Source of the DNA: Carboxydocella sporoproducens DSM 16521
Lineage (GTDB): Bacteria; Bacillota; GCA-003054495; Carboxydocellales; Carboxydocellaceae
Length of the DNA: 37,325 bases
Assembly: GCF_900167165.1 (NCBI RefSeq)
Contig: NZ_FUXM01000023.1
Span: 1 to 37,325, forward strand
Direction of reading: 5' to 3'
Shown: positions 23,977-31,364 of the stretch, one piece after another
Position numbering within the stretch: the first letter of the stretch is position 1
Layout: every line of letters starts with the position of its first letter
Notes under the pieces: model-generated
The model's input: only the letters and a program-made list of their open reading frames with translations
What the model was told of the DNA's origin: nothing
Databases searched by the model: none
Position numbers and translations under genes: made by a program

Positions 23977-24363
23977 ATGGCAAATAGCAAATATAAAAAA
24001 GGCACTATTCCCTTTATACCAAACCATTTGCTGACTGAAGTTGCGGTTGCCCTCTTTTTTATCGGTATCATCCTCTTTTTATCCGGGCTTATTCCCCGGG
24101 AACTGGGCGAGCCGGCCAACAAGCTGGCTACCCCGGAACATATCAAGCCGGAATGGTATTATCTCTGGATGTTTGAAATGTTAAAACTGATCCCCTCCAA
24201 GATTTTAGGACTACTGGCTTCCGGGGCGGTATTCGTAGTTCTAGCTCTGATCCCCTGGTTGGATAAGAGCCCTTATCGCCGGCCCAGCCAGCGGCCAGTG
24301 GCTTCAGCAGTAATGGGCCTGGCAGTAGTAGCAGTCATTATCTTGACCATTATGGCCTGGTAA
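23977..24363 (+). CDS. Cytochrome b subunit IV-type protein
   Basis: This 128-residue protein corresponds to b6f subunit IV, which completes the quinol-oxidising site. It has the PEWY motif in HIKPEWYYLWMFEML and three hydrophobic segments (about 20-40, 75-93 and 105-127). AAGGGGGA precedes ATG 23977. In several Gram-positives this subunit is fused to a c-type heme domain; here it ends after the third helix with no CxxCH. No cytochrome f or c1 gene is present in the operon either, so the high-potential acceptor must be another protein. Confidence 0.93.
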   Translation: MANSKYKKGTIPFIPNHLLTEVAVALFFIGIILFLSGLIPRELGEPANKLATPEHIKPEWYYLWMFEMLKLIPSKILGLLASGAVFVVLALIPWLDKSPYRRPSQRPVASAVMGLAVVAVIILTIMAW

Positions 24364-24386
24364 GAGAAAAAAAGGAGGCGAGGCCC

Positions 24387-24959
24387 ATGCTGGATAAAGC
24401 CTGGGCGCTGATTGGCGGGGCTCTCGGTTATGGCGTTTTACGCATGCTGAAAGATAAAAACGGGCTGGTGCGTCCGCCGGGAGCCCTGGAGGAAACAGCA
24501 TTTCTGGCTACTTGTGTACGTTGTGGGCAATGTGCCACCGCCTGTCCCTATCAAGCGATTAAGATTGCCGGTCCAGGCAGTGGTTTTGGAGTTGGCACTC
24601 CCTATCTTGCTGTCAGGGAAAATCCCTGTCGCCTCTGTGCTAATTTTCCTTGCATCAAGGCTTGCCCTAGTGGAGCTTTAAAGCCGGTCAAGGAACGGAA
24701 AGCAGTACGCATGGGAGTAGCTCGCTTAAACCGTAAAACCTGTTTATCCTGGCAGGGGATGCGCTGTGAAATCTGCTATCGCAATTGTCCTTTCCTGGAT
24801 GAAGCAATTTACCTGGATTTGCAGCCCAACAGGAAAACCGGCTATCATACCATTTTTCAAGTTTGGGTCAATGAAGAAAAATGTACCGGCTGTGGAATCT
24901 GTGAACACTCCTGTCCGGTGGAACAGGCGGCAATTGTCGTTGACCCGGAGGGGCGGTGA
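24387..24959 (+). CDS. napG: NapG-type ferredoxin
   Basis: NapG is an exported or membrane-associated 4x[4Fe-4S] protein that works with NapH to feed electrons to periplasmic nitrate reductase. The 190-residue protein has CVRCGQCATACP, CRLCANFPCIKACP, CLSW...CEICYRNCP and CTGCGICEHSCP clusters, in the order of the MauM/NapG family. An N-terminal hydrophobic stretch (ALIGGALGYGVLRML) replaces the twin-arginine signal found in many NapGs, so its location is uncertain. AAAGGAGGCG lies before the ATG. It overlaps napH by 4 bases. Confidence 0.9.
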   Translation: MLDKAWALIGGALGYGVLRMLKDKNGLVRPPGALEETAFLATCVRCGQCATACPYQAIKIAGPGSGFGVGTPYLAVRENPCRLCANFPCIKACPSGALKPVKERKAVRMGVARLNRKTCLSWQGMRCEICYRNCPFLDEAIYLDLQPNRKTGYHTIFQVWVNEEKCTGCGICEHSCPVEQAAIVVDPEGR

Positions 24960-25756
24960 ACAAGATGAGGAAATGGACCTGGTTACGGCGGCTGGTACAG
25001 GTACTGGTGATCGGATTACTACTAAGTCAGTTATTTGGTTTCAAATTTTTCAGCGGTGACCTCAATGCTTCCAACCTGCTGGGTATTCCCCTGGCCGACC
25101 CCCTGACAGCGCTGCAGTATCTTTTACTGGGCCAGCTGGCAGGAAAAATCTTGCTGGGAGCACTGTTGATTACAGCCTTCTACTGGCTACTGGGGGGTAA
25201 GACTTTTTGTAGCTGGGTTTGTCCGGTGAATACCGCAGGAGAACTGCTGGATAAGTTGCGCCACTGGCTGGGGCTGCCGGAGCGAAAACTTGACCATGGC
25301 TTAAAATACCTGGTGCTGGGGCTGGTGTTGCTTTTGACCCCCATCCTGGGCTATCCGGCCTTTGCTCCCTTTAATCCAGTGGGTCAAACCAGTATGGCCC
25401 TGGCCTTTGGTCTGGCAGGAGCACTGGTGCCCCTGTTGCTGGTGCTTGCTTTTGAGTTACTGCTTTACCGGCGGGGCTGGTGTCGTAGTCTCTGTCCCAT
25501 TGGAGCCTTTTATGCCTTGCTGGGGCGACTGAGTCCCTTCGTAGTCACCTACCGGCAGGACCAGTGTGTGAATTGCCGGGCCTGTGCCCGGGCCTGTCCC
25601 ATGGGAGCTGATACTTTAAACGGCCCTCTGGTGCAGAAGGAAGCGCTGGTTACTGACTGGGACTGTACCCGTTGCGGCAGTTGTATTGATGTCTGTCCGC
25701 AACAAGCTCTGCAATATGGCTGGAAACTGAAGCGAAAGGGGAGAAAAGACCAATGA
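24956..25756 (+). CDS. napH: NapH-type membrane ferredoxin (quinol dehydrogenase)
   Basis: NapH is the membrane partner of NapG and is thought to take electrons from quinol. The 266-residue protein has four to five membrane segments, two cytoplasmic cysteine motifs (FCSWVCPVNTAGEL and WCRSLCPIGAFYAL) and two C-terminal 4Fe-4S clusters (CVNCRACARACP and CTRCGSCIDVCP), the classical NapH layout. The start GTG 24956 overlaps the napG stop as GTGA, and its end overlaps napA as ATGA. The operon therefore carries both this route and the Rieske/b6 route from quinol. Confidence 0.93.
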   Translation: MNKMRKWTWLRRLVQVLVIGLLLSQLFGFKFFSGDLNASNLLGIPLADPLTALQYLLLGQLAGKILLGALLITAFYWLLGGKTFCSWVCPVNTAGELLDKLRHWLGLPERKLDHGLKYLVLGLVLLLTPILGYPAFAPFNPVGQTSMALAFGLAGALVPLLLVLAFELLLYRRGWCRSLCPIGAFYALLGRLSPFVVTYRQDQCVNCRACARACPMGADTLNGPLVQKEALVTDWDCTRCGSCIDVCPQQALQYGWKLKRKGRKDQ

Positions 25757-28113
25757 ATTTATCCCGTCGGGATTTTATCAAATCTATCGCTGCTGCTACG
25801 GCAATGGCAGCTGCCGGTTGTTCAGCACAAAAGCCGGGAGAAAAGGTGGGCCTGGATAAAGGCACGGTAGAAGTGGATGAATGGCGTAAAGCCACTTGCC
25901 GCTTCTGTGGTACCGGTTGCGGCATTATGGTCGGGATCAAGGATGGCAAGGTTGTAGCTAACAAGGGAGACAAGGAGTCACCGGTTAACAAAGGGCTGAA
26001 CTGCGTAAAAGGCTATTTTGTCCGCAAGATTTTGTATGCTGAAGACCGGCTGAAAAAGCCCTTGATCCGCAAAAACGGCAAGCTGGTGGAGGCCAGCTGG
26101 GAGGAGGCCCTGGATCTGGTGGCCCGGAAGTTCAAGGAAGCCATTGATCAGTACGGTCCAGACTCCGTAGGGATGCTGGCTTCCGGACAGATGTATGTCT
26201 GGGAAGGATATGCGGCAGTCAAACTGTTTAAAGCTGGTATCGGCACTAACAATATTGACCCCAATGCCCGTTTCTGTATGGCCAGCGCTGTTGCCGGTTT
26301 CATGACCACCTTTGGCAAGGATGAGCCCATGGGCTGCTATGAGGATATTGAACATGCCAATGTCTTTATCACCTGGGGCAACAATATGGCGGAAATGCAT
26401 CCTGTGCTTTTCTCCCGGGTAACCGCGCGCAAGCTGGCTGACAAAAGCGTGATAATGATCGATATCGCGACCCGCCGTACCAGGACTACCGAGATTGCTG
26501 ATGAATATCTGCAATTTGTTCCCGGTACTGACCTGGCGGTAATGAACGGGATCGCTAATGTAATTATCAATGAAAAACTTTATGATGAAGAATTTGTCAG
26601 CAAGCATTGTGTCTTCAAACGGGGTAAAGAAAATATCGGCTATGGTCTGGAAGACGGGGCTAAATTCAAGGATGAGCCGCAGCCCATGACCTTTGATGAG
26701 TACAAGGCTTATGTGGCCAAATATACTCCTGAGTATGTCCAGCAATTAAGCGGCGTCCCGGCAGACAAAATTCGCTGGCTGGCTCATCTCTTTGCCGACA
26801 AGAGCAAACGCATTATGTCTTTCTGGACCATGGGCTTTAACCAGCATGTACGGGGTACCTGGGCCAACAACCTGGTCTATAACCTCCACCTGCTGACCGG
26901 ACAAATCTGTAAACCGGGAGCCACCCCATTCTCCCTGACCGGCCAGCCCAGTGCCTGCGGTACAGCCCGGGAAGTCGGTACTTTTGCCCATCGCCTTCCG
27001 GCCGACATGGTGGTGGAAAATCCCGAACACCGGGCCATTGCTGCGAAAATCTGGAATGTGCCAGTGGAAAAGATTCCGGCTCAGGTGGGTTTCCATGCTA
27101 CGGAAATGCTGCGGGCAGTGGACTATGGCAAGATTAAGGTGCTGTGGGTGATGTGCAATAACCCCCTGGCTGCCGCTCCCAAAGCCGGTCGCTGGCGCAA
27201 GGCCTTTGAAGAAAACAAGGCGTTCCTGGTAGTATCTGATGTTTATCCCAACCAGACCACCAAATTTGCCGATGTCGTGTTGCCGGCAGCCATGTGGGTA
27301 GAGAAGGAAGGTATGTACGGCAATGCCGAGCGACGGACCCAGCATCTGGCCAAGTGTACTTTGCCTCCTGGCGAAGCCAAGGACGATCTGTGGCAAATCA
27401 TCCAGATCGCCAAACGGCTGGGCTATGGTGACCTCTTCAACTATCCCGGGGTGGACAAATATGATGGCGCTCATCCGGAAGGGGAAAGCGAGTTGAAAAA
27501 AGCCCTCTGGGAAGAATATCGCCAGTTTACCATCGGCAAGGGCAAGGACCTGGCTCCTTATGAAGAGTATGTCAAGCACCGGGGCCTGCTCTGGCCGGTA
27601 GTGGACGGCAAAGAAACCAAACGGCGCTATGTGGAAGGGGAAGATCCCTATGTCAAGCCCGGGGAAGGCATTAAATTCTATGGTAACCACAAGGAAGGGG
27701 ACCGGGCTGTTATCTGGGCCCGTCCTTATGAGCCCCCGGCAGAAGTGCCCGATGCCGAATATCCCTTCTGGCTCTGTACCGGCCGGGTGCTGGAGCACTG
27801 GCATACCGGCACCATGACCCGTCGGGTTCCGGAATTGAAAAAAGCGGTGCCCAATGCCTATGTGGAAATCAACCCGGCGGATGCGGAGCGGCTGGGTATA
27901 AAGAATGGCGATCTGGTCAAGTTGACAACCAGGCGCGGGTCCATTACCGCTCCCGCTATGATTGACGGGCGGGGCAAGCCGCCGAAAGGCTCTGTCTTCG
28001 TACCTTTCTTTGATGAGGAAATTCTTATTAACCTTCTAACTCTGGATGCTTTCTGTCCTATCTCCAAACAGCCTGACTATAAAAAATGTGCGGTGAAGGT
28101 GGAAAAAGCATGA
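25753..28113 (+). CDS. napA: Periplasmic-type nitrate reductase NapA, predicted Tat-exported lipoprotein
   Basis: NapA reduces nitrate to nitrite outside the membrane using bis-MGD molybdenum and one [4Fe-4S] cluster. The 786-residue protein starts with a twin-arginine signal (LSRRDFIKSIAA). The signal ends AAAGC (Cys23), which looks like a lipobox, so it may be lipid-anchored. The cluster is in TCRFCGTGCG, with the fourth Cys in LNCVKGYF. The Mo ligand is Cys175 in NARFCMASAV; FGKDEPMGCYEDI and WGNNMAEMHPVL are diagnostic for NapA. It is fully embedded in the operon, overlapping napH and the next gene by a few bases. Confidence 0.97.
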   Translation: MNLSRRDFIKSIAAATAMAAAGCSAQKPGEKVGLDKGTVEVDEWRKATCRFCGTGCGIMVGIKDGKVVANKGDKESPVNKGLNCVKGYFVRKILYAEDRLKKPLIRKNGKLVEASWEEALDLVARKFKEAIDQYGPDSVGMLASGQMYVWEGYAAVKLFKAGIGTNNIDPNARFCMASAVAGFMTTFGKDEPMGCYEDIEHANVFITWGNNMAEMHPVLFSRVTARKLADKSVIMIDIATRRTRTTEIADEYLQFVPGTDLAVMNGIANVIINEKLYDEEFVSKHCVFKRGKENIGYGLEDGAKFKDEPQPMTFDEYKAYVAKYTPEYVQQLSGVPADKIRWLAHLFADKSKRIMSFWTMGFNQHVRGTWANNLVYNLHLLTGQICKPGATPFSLTGQPSACGTAREVGTFAHRLPADMVVENPEHRAIAAKIWNVPVEKIPAQVGFHATEMLRAVDYGKIKVLWVMCNNPLAAAPKAGRWRKAFEENKAFLVVSDVYPNQTTKFADVVLPAAMWVEKEGMYGNAERRTQHLAKCTLPPGEAKDDLWQIIQIAKRLGYGDLFNYPGVDKYDGAHPEGESELKKALWEEYRQFTIGKGKDLAPYEEYVKHRGLLWPVVDGKETKRRYVEGEDPYVKPGEGIKFYGNHKEGDRAVIWARPYEPPAEVPDAEYPFWLCTGRVLEHWHTGTMTRRVPELKKAVPNAYVEINPADAERLGIKNGDLVKLTTRRGSITAPAMIDGRGKPPKGSVFVPFFDEEILINLLTLDAFCPISKQPDYKKCAVKVEKA

Positions 28114-28667
28114 TCAACCGCCGGCAATTTTTCAGCTCCCTGGGTTTGAAAACTCTGGACTGGGCCAGACAAGCTCTGGTCCAGCTCCTCAGCCAGGAAG
28201 ACCTGTGGCTGCGGCCTCCAGGTGCCTTACCGGAAGAAGCCTTTTTGTTAGCCTGCACCCGCTGTGGACAGTGTGTCAATGCCTGTCCCCGGGGGTGTCT
28301 GAGCCAGCTGGGGCCTGAAGCAGGGACAGCTGTGGGCACACCGATCCTGGCATTTATAGCTGGCAAGGCCTGTAATCTCTGCGGACAATGTGCAGCCAGC
28401 TGTCAAAACGGAGCCCTGGCTTCGAACCAGGTGGGAAAAACCCTGATAGCCAGGCTGGATGCGGAAAGATGTTTGGCCTGGCAGGGAGCAATGTGCCGTG
28501 TGTGTTATGAGAGTTGTCCTAAGTTGGGAAAAGCATTGATTTTAACAGATTTTCAATACCCCACGGTAATTCAGGAGGAATGTGACGGATGCGGGTGCTG
28601 TCAACTGGCCTGCATTCAGTCCGATCCGGCAATAGCCATAAGGAGGCGAGAAGATGGCCAGCAATAA
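28110..28667 (+). CDS. NapF/NapG-like ferredoxin protein
   Basis: This 185-residue protein resembles the NapF/MauM group. It starts INRRQFFSSLGLKTLDW, a twin-arginine-like start. It has cysteine clusters CTRCGQCVNACP, CNLCGQCAASC, CLAWQG...CRVCYESCP and CDGCGCCQLAC. NapF is a cytoplasmic maturation factor for NapA, while NapG is an electron carrier; this copy sits right after napA and might do either. ATG 28110 overlaps the napA stop (ATGA). The order of motifs mirrors the NapG upstream (both share the RPPGALEE/RPPGALPEE start), so the two probably arose by duplication. Confidence 0.8.
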   Translation: MINRRQFFSSLGLKTLDWARQALVQLLSQEDLWLRPPGALPEEAFLLACTRCGQCVNACPRGCLSQLGPEAGTAVGTPILAFIAGKACNLCGQCAASCQNGALASNQVGKTLIARLDAERCLAWQGAMCRVCYESCPKLGKALILTDFQYPTVIQEECDGCGCCQLACIQSDPAIAIRRREDGQQ

Positions 28668-28914
28668 ATACTTGCTACCAATGATCTTTACCATACTGGT
28701 TACTATCCTGTTCGGCGCTACCTTCGCTCTCAGCTGGGAACCTTTTATCGCCGGCCCGCCGCCGGCGAAAGTAAATCCGCCCACTATCCCCCATACCCTG
28801 CAGGGACGGGAAGGGAAATGCATACTCTGTCATAAAGATGCCGCCGGGGTTAAAATCCCCCGCACTCCCCATCCCGACCGGGCGAACTGTCTCCAGTGCC
28901 ATGTCCCCAATTAA
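28654..28914 (+). CDS. Small membrane-anchored diheme cytochrome c (NapB-like)
   Basis: The 86-residue protein has one N-terminal membrane helix (about 6-27), a Pro-rich linker and two heme sites, CILCH and CLQCH. The C-terminal half follows the NapB pattern: IPHTLQGREGKC for the first heme, and NCLQCHVPN like the NapB C-terminal CTQCHVPQ. It lacks the N-terminal arm and much of the insert of normal NapB (about 150 residues). It is the only c-type cytochrome in the operon and the likely direct donor to NapA. ATG 28654 follows AAGGAGG and overlaps the previous gene by 14 bases. Confidence 0.8.
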   Translation: MASNKYLLPMIFTILVTILFGATFALSWEPFIAGPPPAKVNPPTIPHTLQGREGKCILCHKDAAGVKIPRTPHPDRANCLQCHVPN

Positions 28915-28932
28915 ATAAAGGTGGTGGACGCG

Positions 28933-29175
28933 ATGGTGATTTCCGGATTGTACATTCAAGTTAAGGAAGAGATGATGGAAGAGGTGGCAAAGCAGCTGGC
29001 TGCTCTGCCCGGGGTAGAGGTGCATGGCTGCTTTCCGCCGGGGAAAATTATTATTGTCCTGGAAAGCAAAAATGAAGATGATGCCCATGAAATGGTAAGC
29101 CAGACTATTGTCAACATTCCCGGTGTCCTGGGGGCTTACCTGGCCTATTGTAATTTTGAAGAACTGGTGAGCTGA
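28933..29175 (+). CDS. napD: NapD-type chaperone
   Basis: NapD binds the twin-arginine signal of NapA and holds back export until the molybdenum cofactor is in place. The 80-residue protein has the ferredoxin-like NapD fold: MVISGLYIQVKEE, LAALPGVEVHGCFPPGKIIIVLE and the C-terminal IPGVLGAYLAYCNFE. ATG 28933 fits AAAGGTGGT at 28917-28925 and gives the family start; the GTG at 28921 would add MVDA. It is the last gene of the nap operon; its stop codon lies inside a 13-bp hairpin. Confidence 0.9.
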   Translation: MVISGLYIQVKEEMMEEVAKQLAALPGVEVHGCFPPGKIIIVLESKNEDDAHEMVSQTIVNIPGVLGAYLAYCNFEELVS

Positions 29176-29201
29176 AAGAGGGCTCCTGCCCTCTTTCAGC
29201 T
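29170..29201 (+). terminator. Perfect 13-bp hairpin at the end of napD
   Basis: AGCTGAAAGAGGG pairs perfectly with CCCTCTTTCAGCT around CTCCTG. No T-run follows, so it may stabilise the 3' end of the operon mRNA or weaken read-through, rather than terminate fully. Confidence 0.55.
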
Positions 29202-29219
29202 TGGAGAGGAGGTTAGAAG

Positions 29220-29393
29220 ATGATTACCTGCAAATGCGGTTATCAGCACCATGACACAAGCAAAATCATCAACAAACGCGATTTGCATGGCCGCCTGCGC
29301 CCTGAGTGTGCTATCTGCGGGCGACGGATTATCATCCGTTCCGTTTCTCCGCGGGAGTACAAAGACTTGCTCAGCCGGAATAGAGCCAGTTAA
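29220..29393 (+). CDS. 57-residue zinc-ribbon-like protein
   Basis: The small protein reads MITCKCGYQHHDTSK at its start and has PECAICGRR in the middle. Cys4, Cys6, Cys35 and Cys38 form a likely zinc-ribbon knuckle pair, and the rest is basic (RRIIIRSV, LLSRNRAS). AGGAGG at 29207-29212 is 7 bases before the ATG, and a terminator follows the stop, so it looks like a real gene despite its size. I do not recognise the family. Its place between the nap and molybdenum-cofactor genes hints at a role in that pathway, but this is only context. Confidence 0.65.
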   Translation: MITCKCGYQHHDTSKIINKRDLHGRLRPECAICGRRIIIRSVSPREYKDLLSRNRAS

Positions 29394-29395
29394 CA

Positions 29396-29430
29396 GGGAC
29401 CCCTTGGAGCAAAGGGGTCCCTTGCTTTTG
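29396..29430 (+). terminator. Rho-independent terminator
   Basis: GGGACCCCTT pairs perfectly with AAGGGGTCCC around a 6-base loop, followed by TTGCTTTTGCTT. It separates nap from the mob genes. Confidence 0.85.
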
Positions 29431-29450
29431 CTTCCGTTTAAGGGTAGAAT
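29422..29450 (+). promoter_or_regulatory. Possible promoter of mobA-fdhD-mobB
   Basis: TTGCTT and TAGAAT are 17 bases apart, directly behind the terminator stem. A weak -35, so only suggestive. Confidence 0.35.
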
Positions 29451-29483
29451 GAAAACAAAACAGGGGGAAGGTGGAACAGGACG

Positions 29484-30095
29484 ATGCAGGTTAATGGGAT
29501 TATTCTGGCTGGTGGCCGCAGCAGTCGTATGGGAAGAAACAAGGCGCTCCTGCCTCTCCAGGGGAAAGTTTTTCTGGAACGCATCCGGCAGGCGATGTTG
29601 CCAGTAGTGAAAGATATTATTCTGGTCAGCAATGAACCGGAGTGTTATCCTGACTGGCAGGGCCTCCTGGTGACGGATATCATACCACGGCGAGGGCCTT
29701 TAAGTGGCATCCATGCCGGGTTGACTGTTTCAGACTGCCACTATAACCTGGTGGTGGCCTGTGATATGCCTTTTGTCAGCACGGAGCATTTGAAGCGGTT
29801 GCGCAAGGAAGCAGAGGGCTATGATGTGGTGGTGCCGCAACATGGTGATTATTTGCAGCCCCTGTTTGCTGTTTATAGTCGCAATTGTATTGCCGCCATT
29901 GAAGACTGTCTTCTGCGGGATATCCGGAAAATTATTGCCTTTTACCCCCAGGTTAGGGTCAAGTTCTTGCCGGTGGAACGCCTGGGCGACCCGGCGGAAA
30001 TGGAGCAGGTCTTTTTCAATGTCAATACTCCTGCCGACTGGCAGCAGGCCCGGCAGCTGGCAGGAGAGATAGAGGAGGAAAAGCGGCATGAGTGA
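29484..30095 (+). CDS. mobA: Molybdenum cofactor guanylyltransferase MobA
   Basis: MobA joins GMP from GTP to Mo-molybdopterin, forming the MGD cofactor used by NapA and the NasA-like enzyme. The 203-residue protein has the nucleotide-binding start IILAGGRSSRMGRNKALLPL, the second motif PLSGIHAGL, the metal-binding ACDMPFV and the C-terminal NVNTPADW. It overlaps fdhD by 8 bases and heads a three-gene Mo-cofactor operon next to its customers. Confidence 0.96.
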   Translation: MQVNGIILAGGRSSRMGRNKALLPLQGKVFLERIRQAMLPVVKDIILVSNEPECYPDWQGLLVTDIIPRRGPLSGIHAGLTVSDCHYNLVVACDMPFVSTEHLKRLRKEAEGYDVVVPQHGDYLQPLFAVYSRNCIAAIEDCLLRDIRKIIAFYPQVRVKFLPVERLGDPAEMEQVFFNVNTPADWQQARQLAGEIEEEKRHE

Positions 30096-30873
30096 ACGTT
30101 ACTCTGTACATACTACTATCCGCTGGCAAAAACATGAACGGACAGAACTGGAGGATCCTATAATCAGGGAATCACCTCTGACCATTTACCTGAATGGCAA
30201 GGAGATGGTTTCCCTGCTCTGCACGCCCGAATATCAGGAGGATCTGGCTCTTGGCTTTCTAACGGCAGAAGGGCTGCTGGAAAACCCTGATGATCTGCTA
30301 TCTGTTCGTCTGGATGAGGAACAGGGAGCAGTCTGGGTAGAAACCCTGCGCACTCCCATGATTGCAGAACAGCTTTTCCTGAAACGGTTTATCACCACCG
30401 GCTGTGGCAAGGGAACCACCTTTTACAATGTTATGGATCACAGCCTGGCCCGGCAGGAGCGTATACCCCTGCAGGTCAAGGCTGAGGATCTGGTAGAGCT
30501 GATGCGGGAAGTGCAGCAAAAATCCGAGCTTTATCGCCTGACCGGCGGTGTACACAGTGCGGCTCTCTGTCAGGGCCGGGAAATTTTGCTTTTCCGTGAA
30601 GATGTGGGCCGGCACAATGCGGCTGACAAAATTATGGGCTATTGTTTCCGCCACCGCATTCCTATGGAGGATAAAGTCCTCCTGACCAGTGGCCGCATTT
30701 CCTCGGAAATCCTGCTGAAAGCGGCCAAAATGGGAATCGGGGCCATTGTCTCCCGCTCAGCACCTACTGACCTGGCCCTGCAGCTGGCAGAAGAACTGGG
30801 TATAACGGTGATCGGATTTGTGCGCGGCAGCCGCATGAATATCTATACCAATGCAGAGCAGGTGATAGAATGA
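30088..30873 (+). CDS. fdhD: FdhD-type sulfurtransferase
   Basis: FdhD carries sulfur from a cysteine desulfurase to the Mo cofactor of formate dehydrogenases. The 261-residue protein has the family regions LCTPEYQEDLALGFL, LFREDVGRHNAADKI and SGRISSEILLKAAKMG. The catalytic loop is TTGCGKGTTF: one cysteine, where E. coli FdhD has CxxC. No formate dehydrogenase is in the window, so the target may be the NapA or NasA-like enzyme, or a distant gene. ATG 30088 overlaps mobA, and the stop overlaps mobB (ATGA). Confidence 0.95.
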   Translation: MSERYSVHTTIRWQKHERTELEDPIIRESPLTIYLNGKEMVSLLCTPEYQEDLALGFLTAEGLLENPDDLLSVRLDEEQGAVWVETLRTPMIAEQLFLKRFITTGCGKGTTFYNVMDHSLARQERIPLQVKAEDLVELMREVQQKSELYRLTGGVHSAALCQGREILLFREDVGRHNAADKIMGYCFRHRIPMEDKVLLTSGRISSEILLKAAKMGIGAIVSRSAPTDLALQLAEELGITVIGFVRGSRMNIYTNAEQVIE

Positions 30874-31364
30874 AAATACCGGTTCTGGCCTTTGTCGGTA
30901 CTTCCAATTCCGGCAAAACTACATTGTTAACCAAGATAGTTTCCCTTCTCAGCCAGCAGGGTTACCGGGTGGCAGTGGTTAAGCATCATCACCATCGTCC
31001 CCAGCTGGACCAGCCTGGGAAAGATACTTACCGCTACGCCGAGGCCGGGGCTCAGGTGGTGGTCAGTGCTTCCCCGGAAATGACGGCTTTTCTGGAATAC
31101 CGGCCGGAACCGCCCCTGGCAGCCATTCTGGAGAGGATAACAGATGTGGATATTATCCTGCTGGAAGGGTTTAAATGGGAACCGGTGCCCAAGGTGGAAG
31201 TTATCCGCCGGGAGATAAGACAACATCTCATCTGTCAGCCTCAGGAATTAAAAGCAGTAGTGGGAGATATCATTTTTCCTGAACTGGATATACCTCAGTT
31301 TGATATCAATGATACGGAAGGAGTGGCTCGGTGGCTGGTCGCCAGTTATCTAACCGCCAGTTAA
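30870..31364 (+). CDS. mobB: Molybdopterin-guanine dinucleotide biosynthesis protein MobB
   Basis: MobB is a GTP-binding helper of MobA. The 164-residue protein has a P-loop FVGTSNSGKTTLLTK, a His-rich segment VVKHHHHRP, the DTYRYAEAGA motif and ILLEGFKWEPVPKVEV. It is the third gene of the mob operon, joined by an ATGA overlap to fdhD. The next gene begins inside its end. Confidence 0.95.
   Translation: MKIPVLAFVGTSNSGKTTLLTKIVSLLSQQGYRVAVVKHHHHRPQLDQPGKDTYRYAEAGAQVVVSASPEMTAFLEYRPEPPLAAILERITDVDIILLEGFKWEPVPKVEVIRREIRQHLICQPQELKAVVGDIIFPELDIPQFDINDTEGVARWLVASYLTAS

Noticed and set aside
26746-27804. Minus-strand open frame of 352 codons inside napA
   Set aside because: Shadow of napA caused by its codon bias.
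29251-29607. Plus-strand frame of 118 codons before mobA
   Set aside because: Overlaps the zinc-ribbon gene, a terminator and mobA in another frame; no supporting signal.
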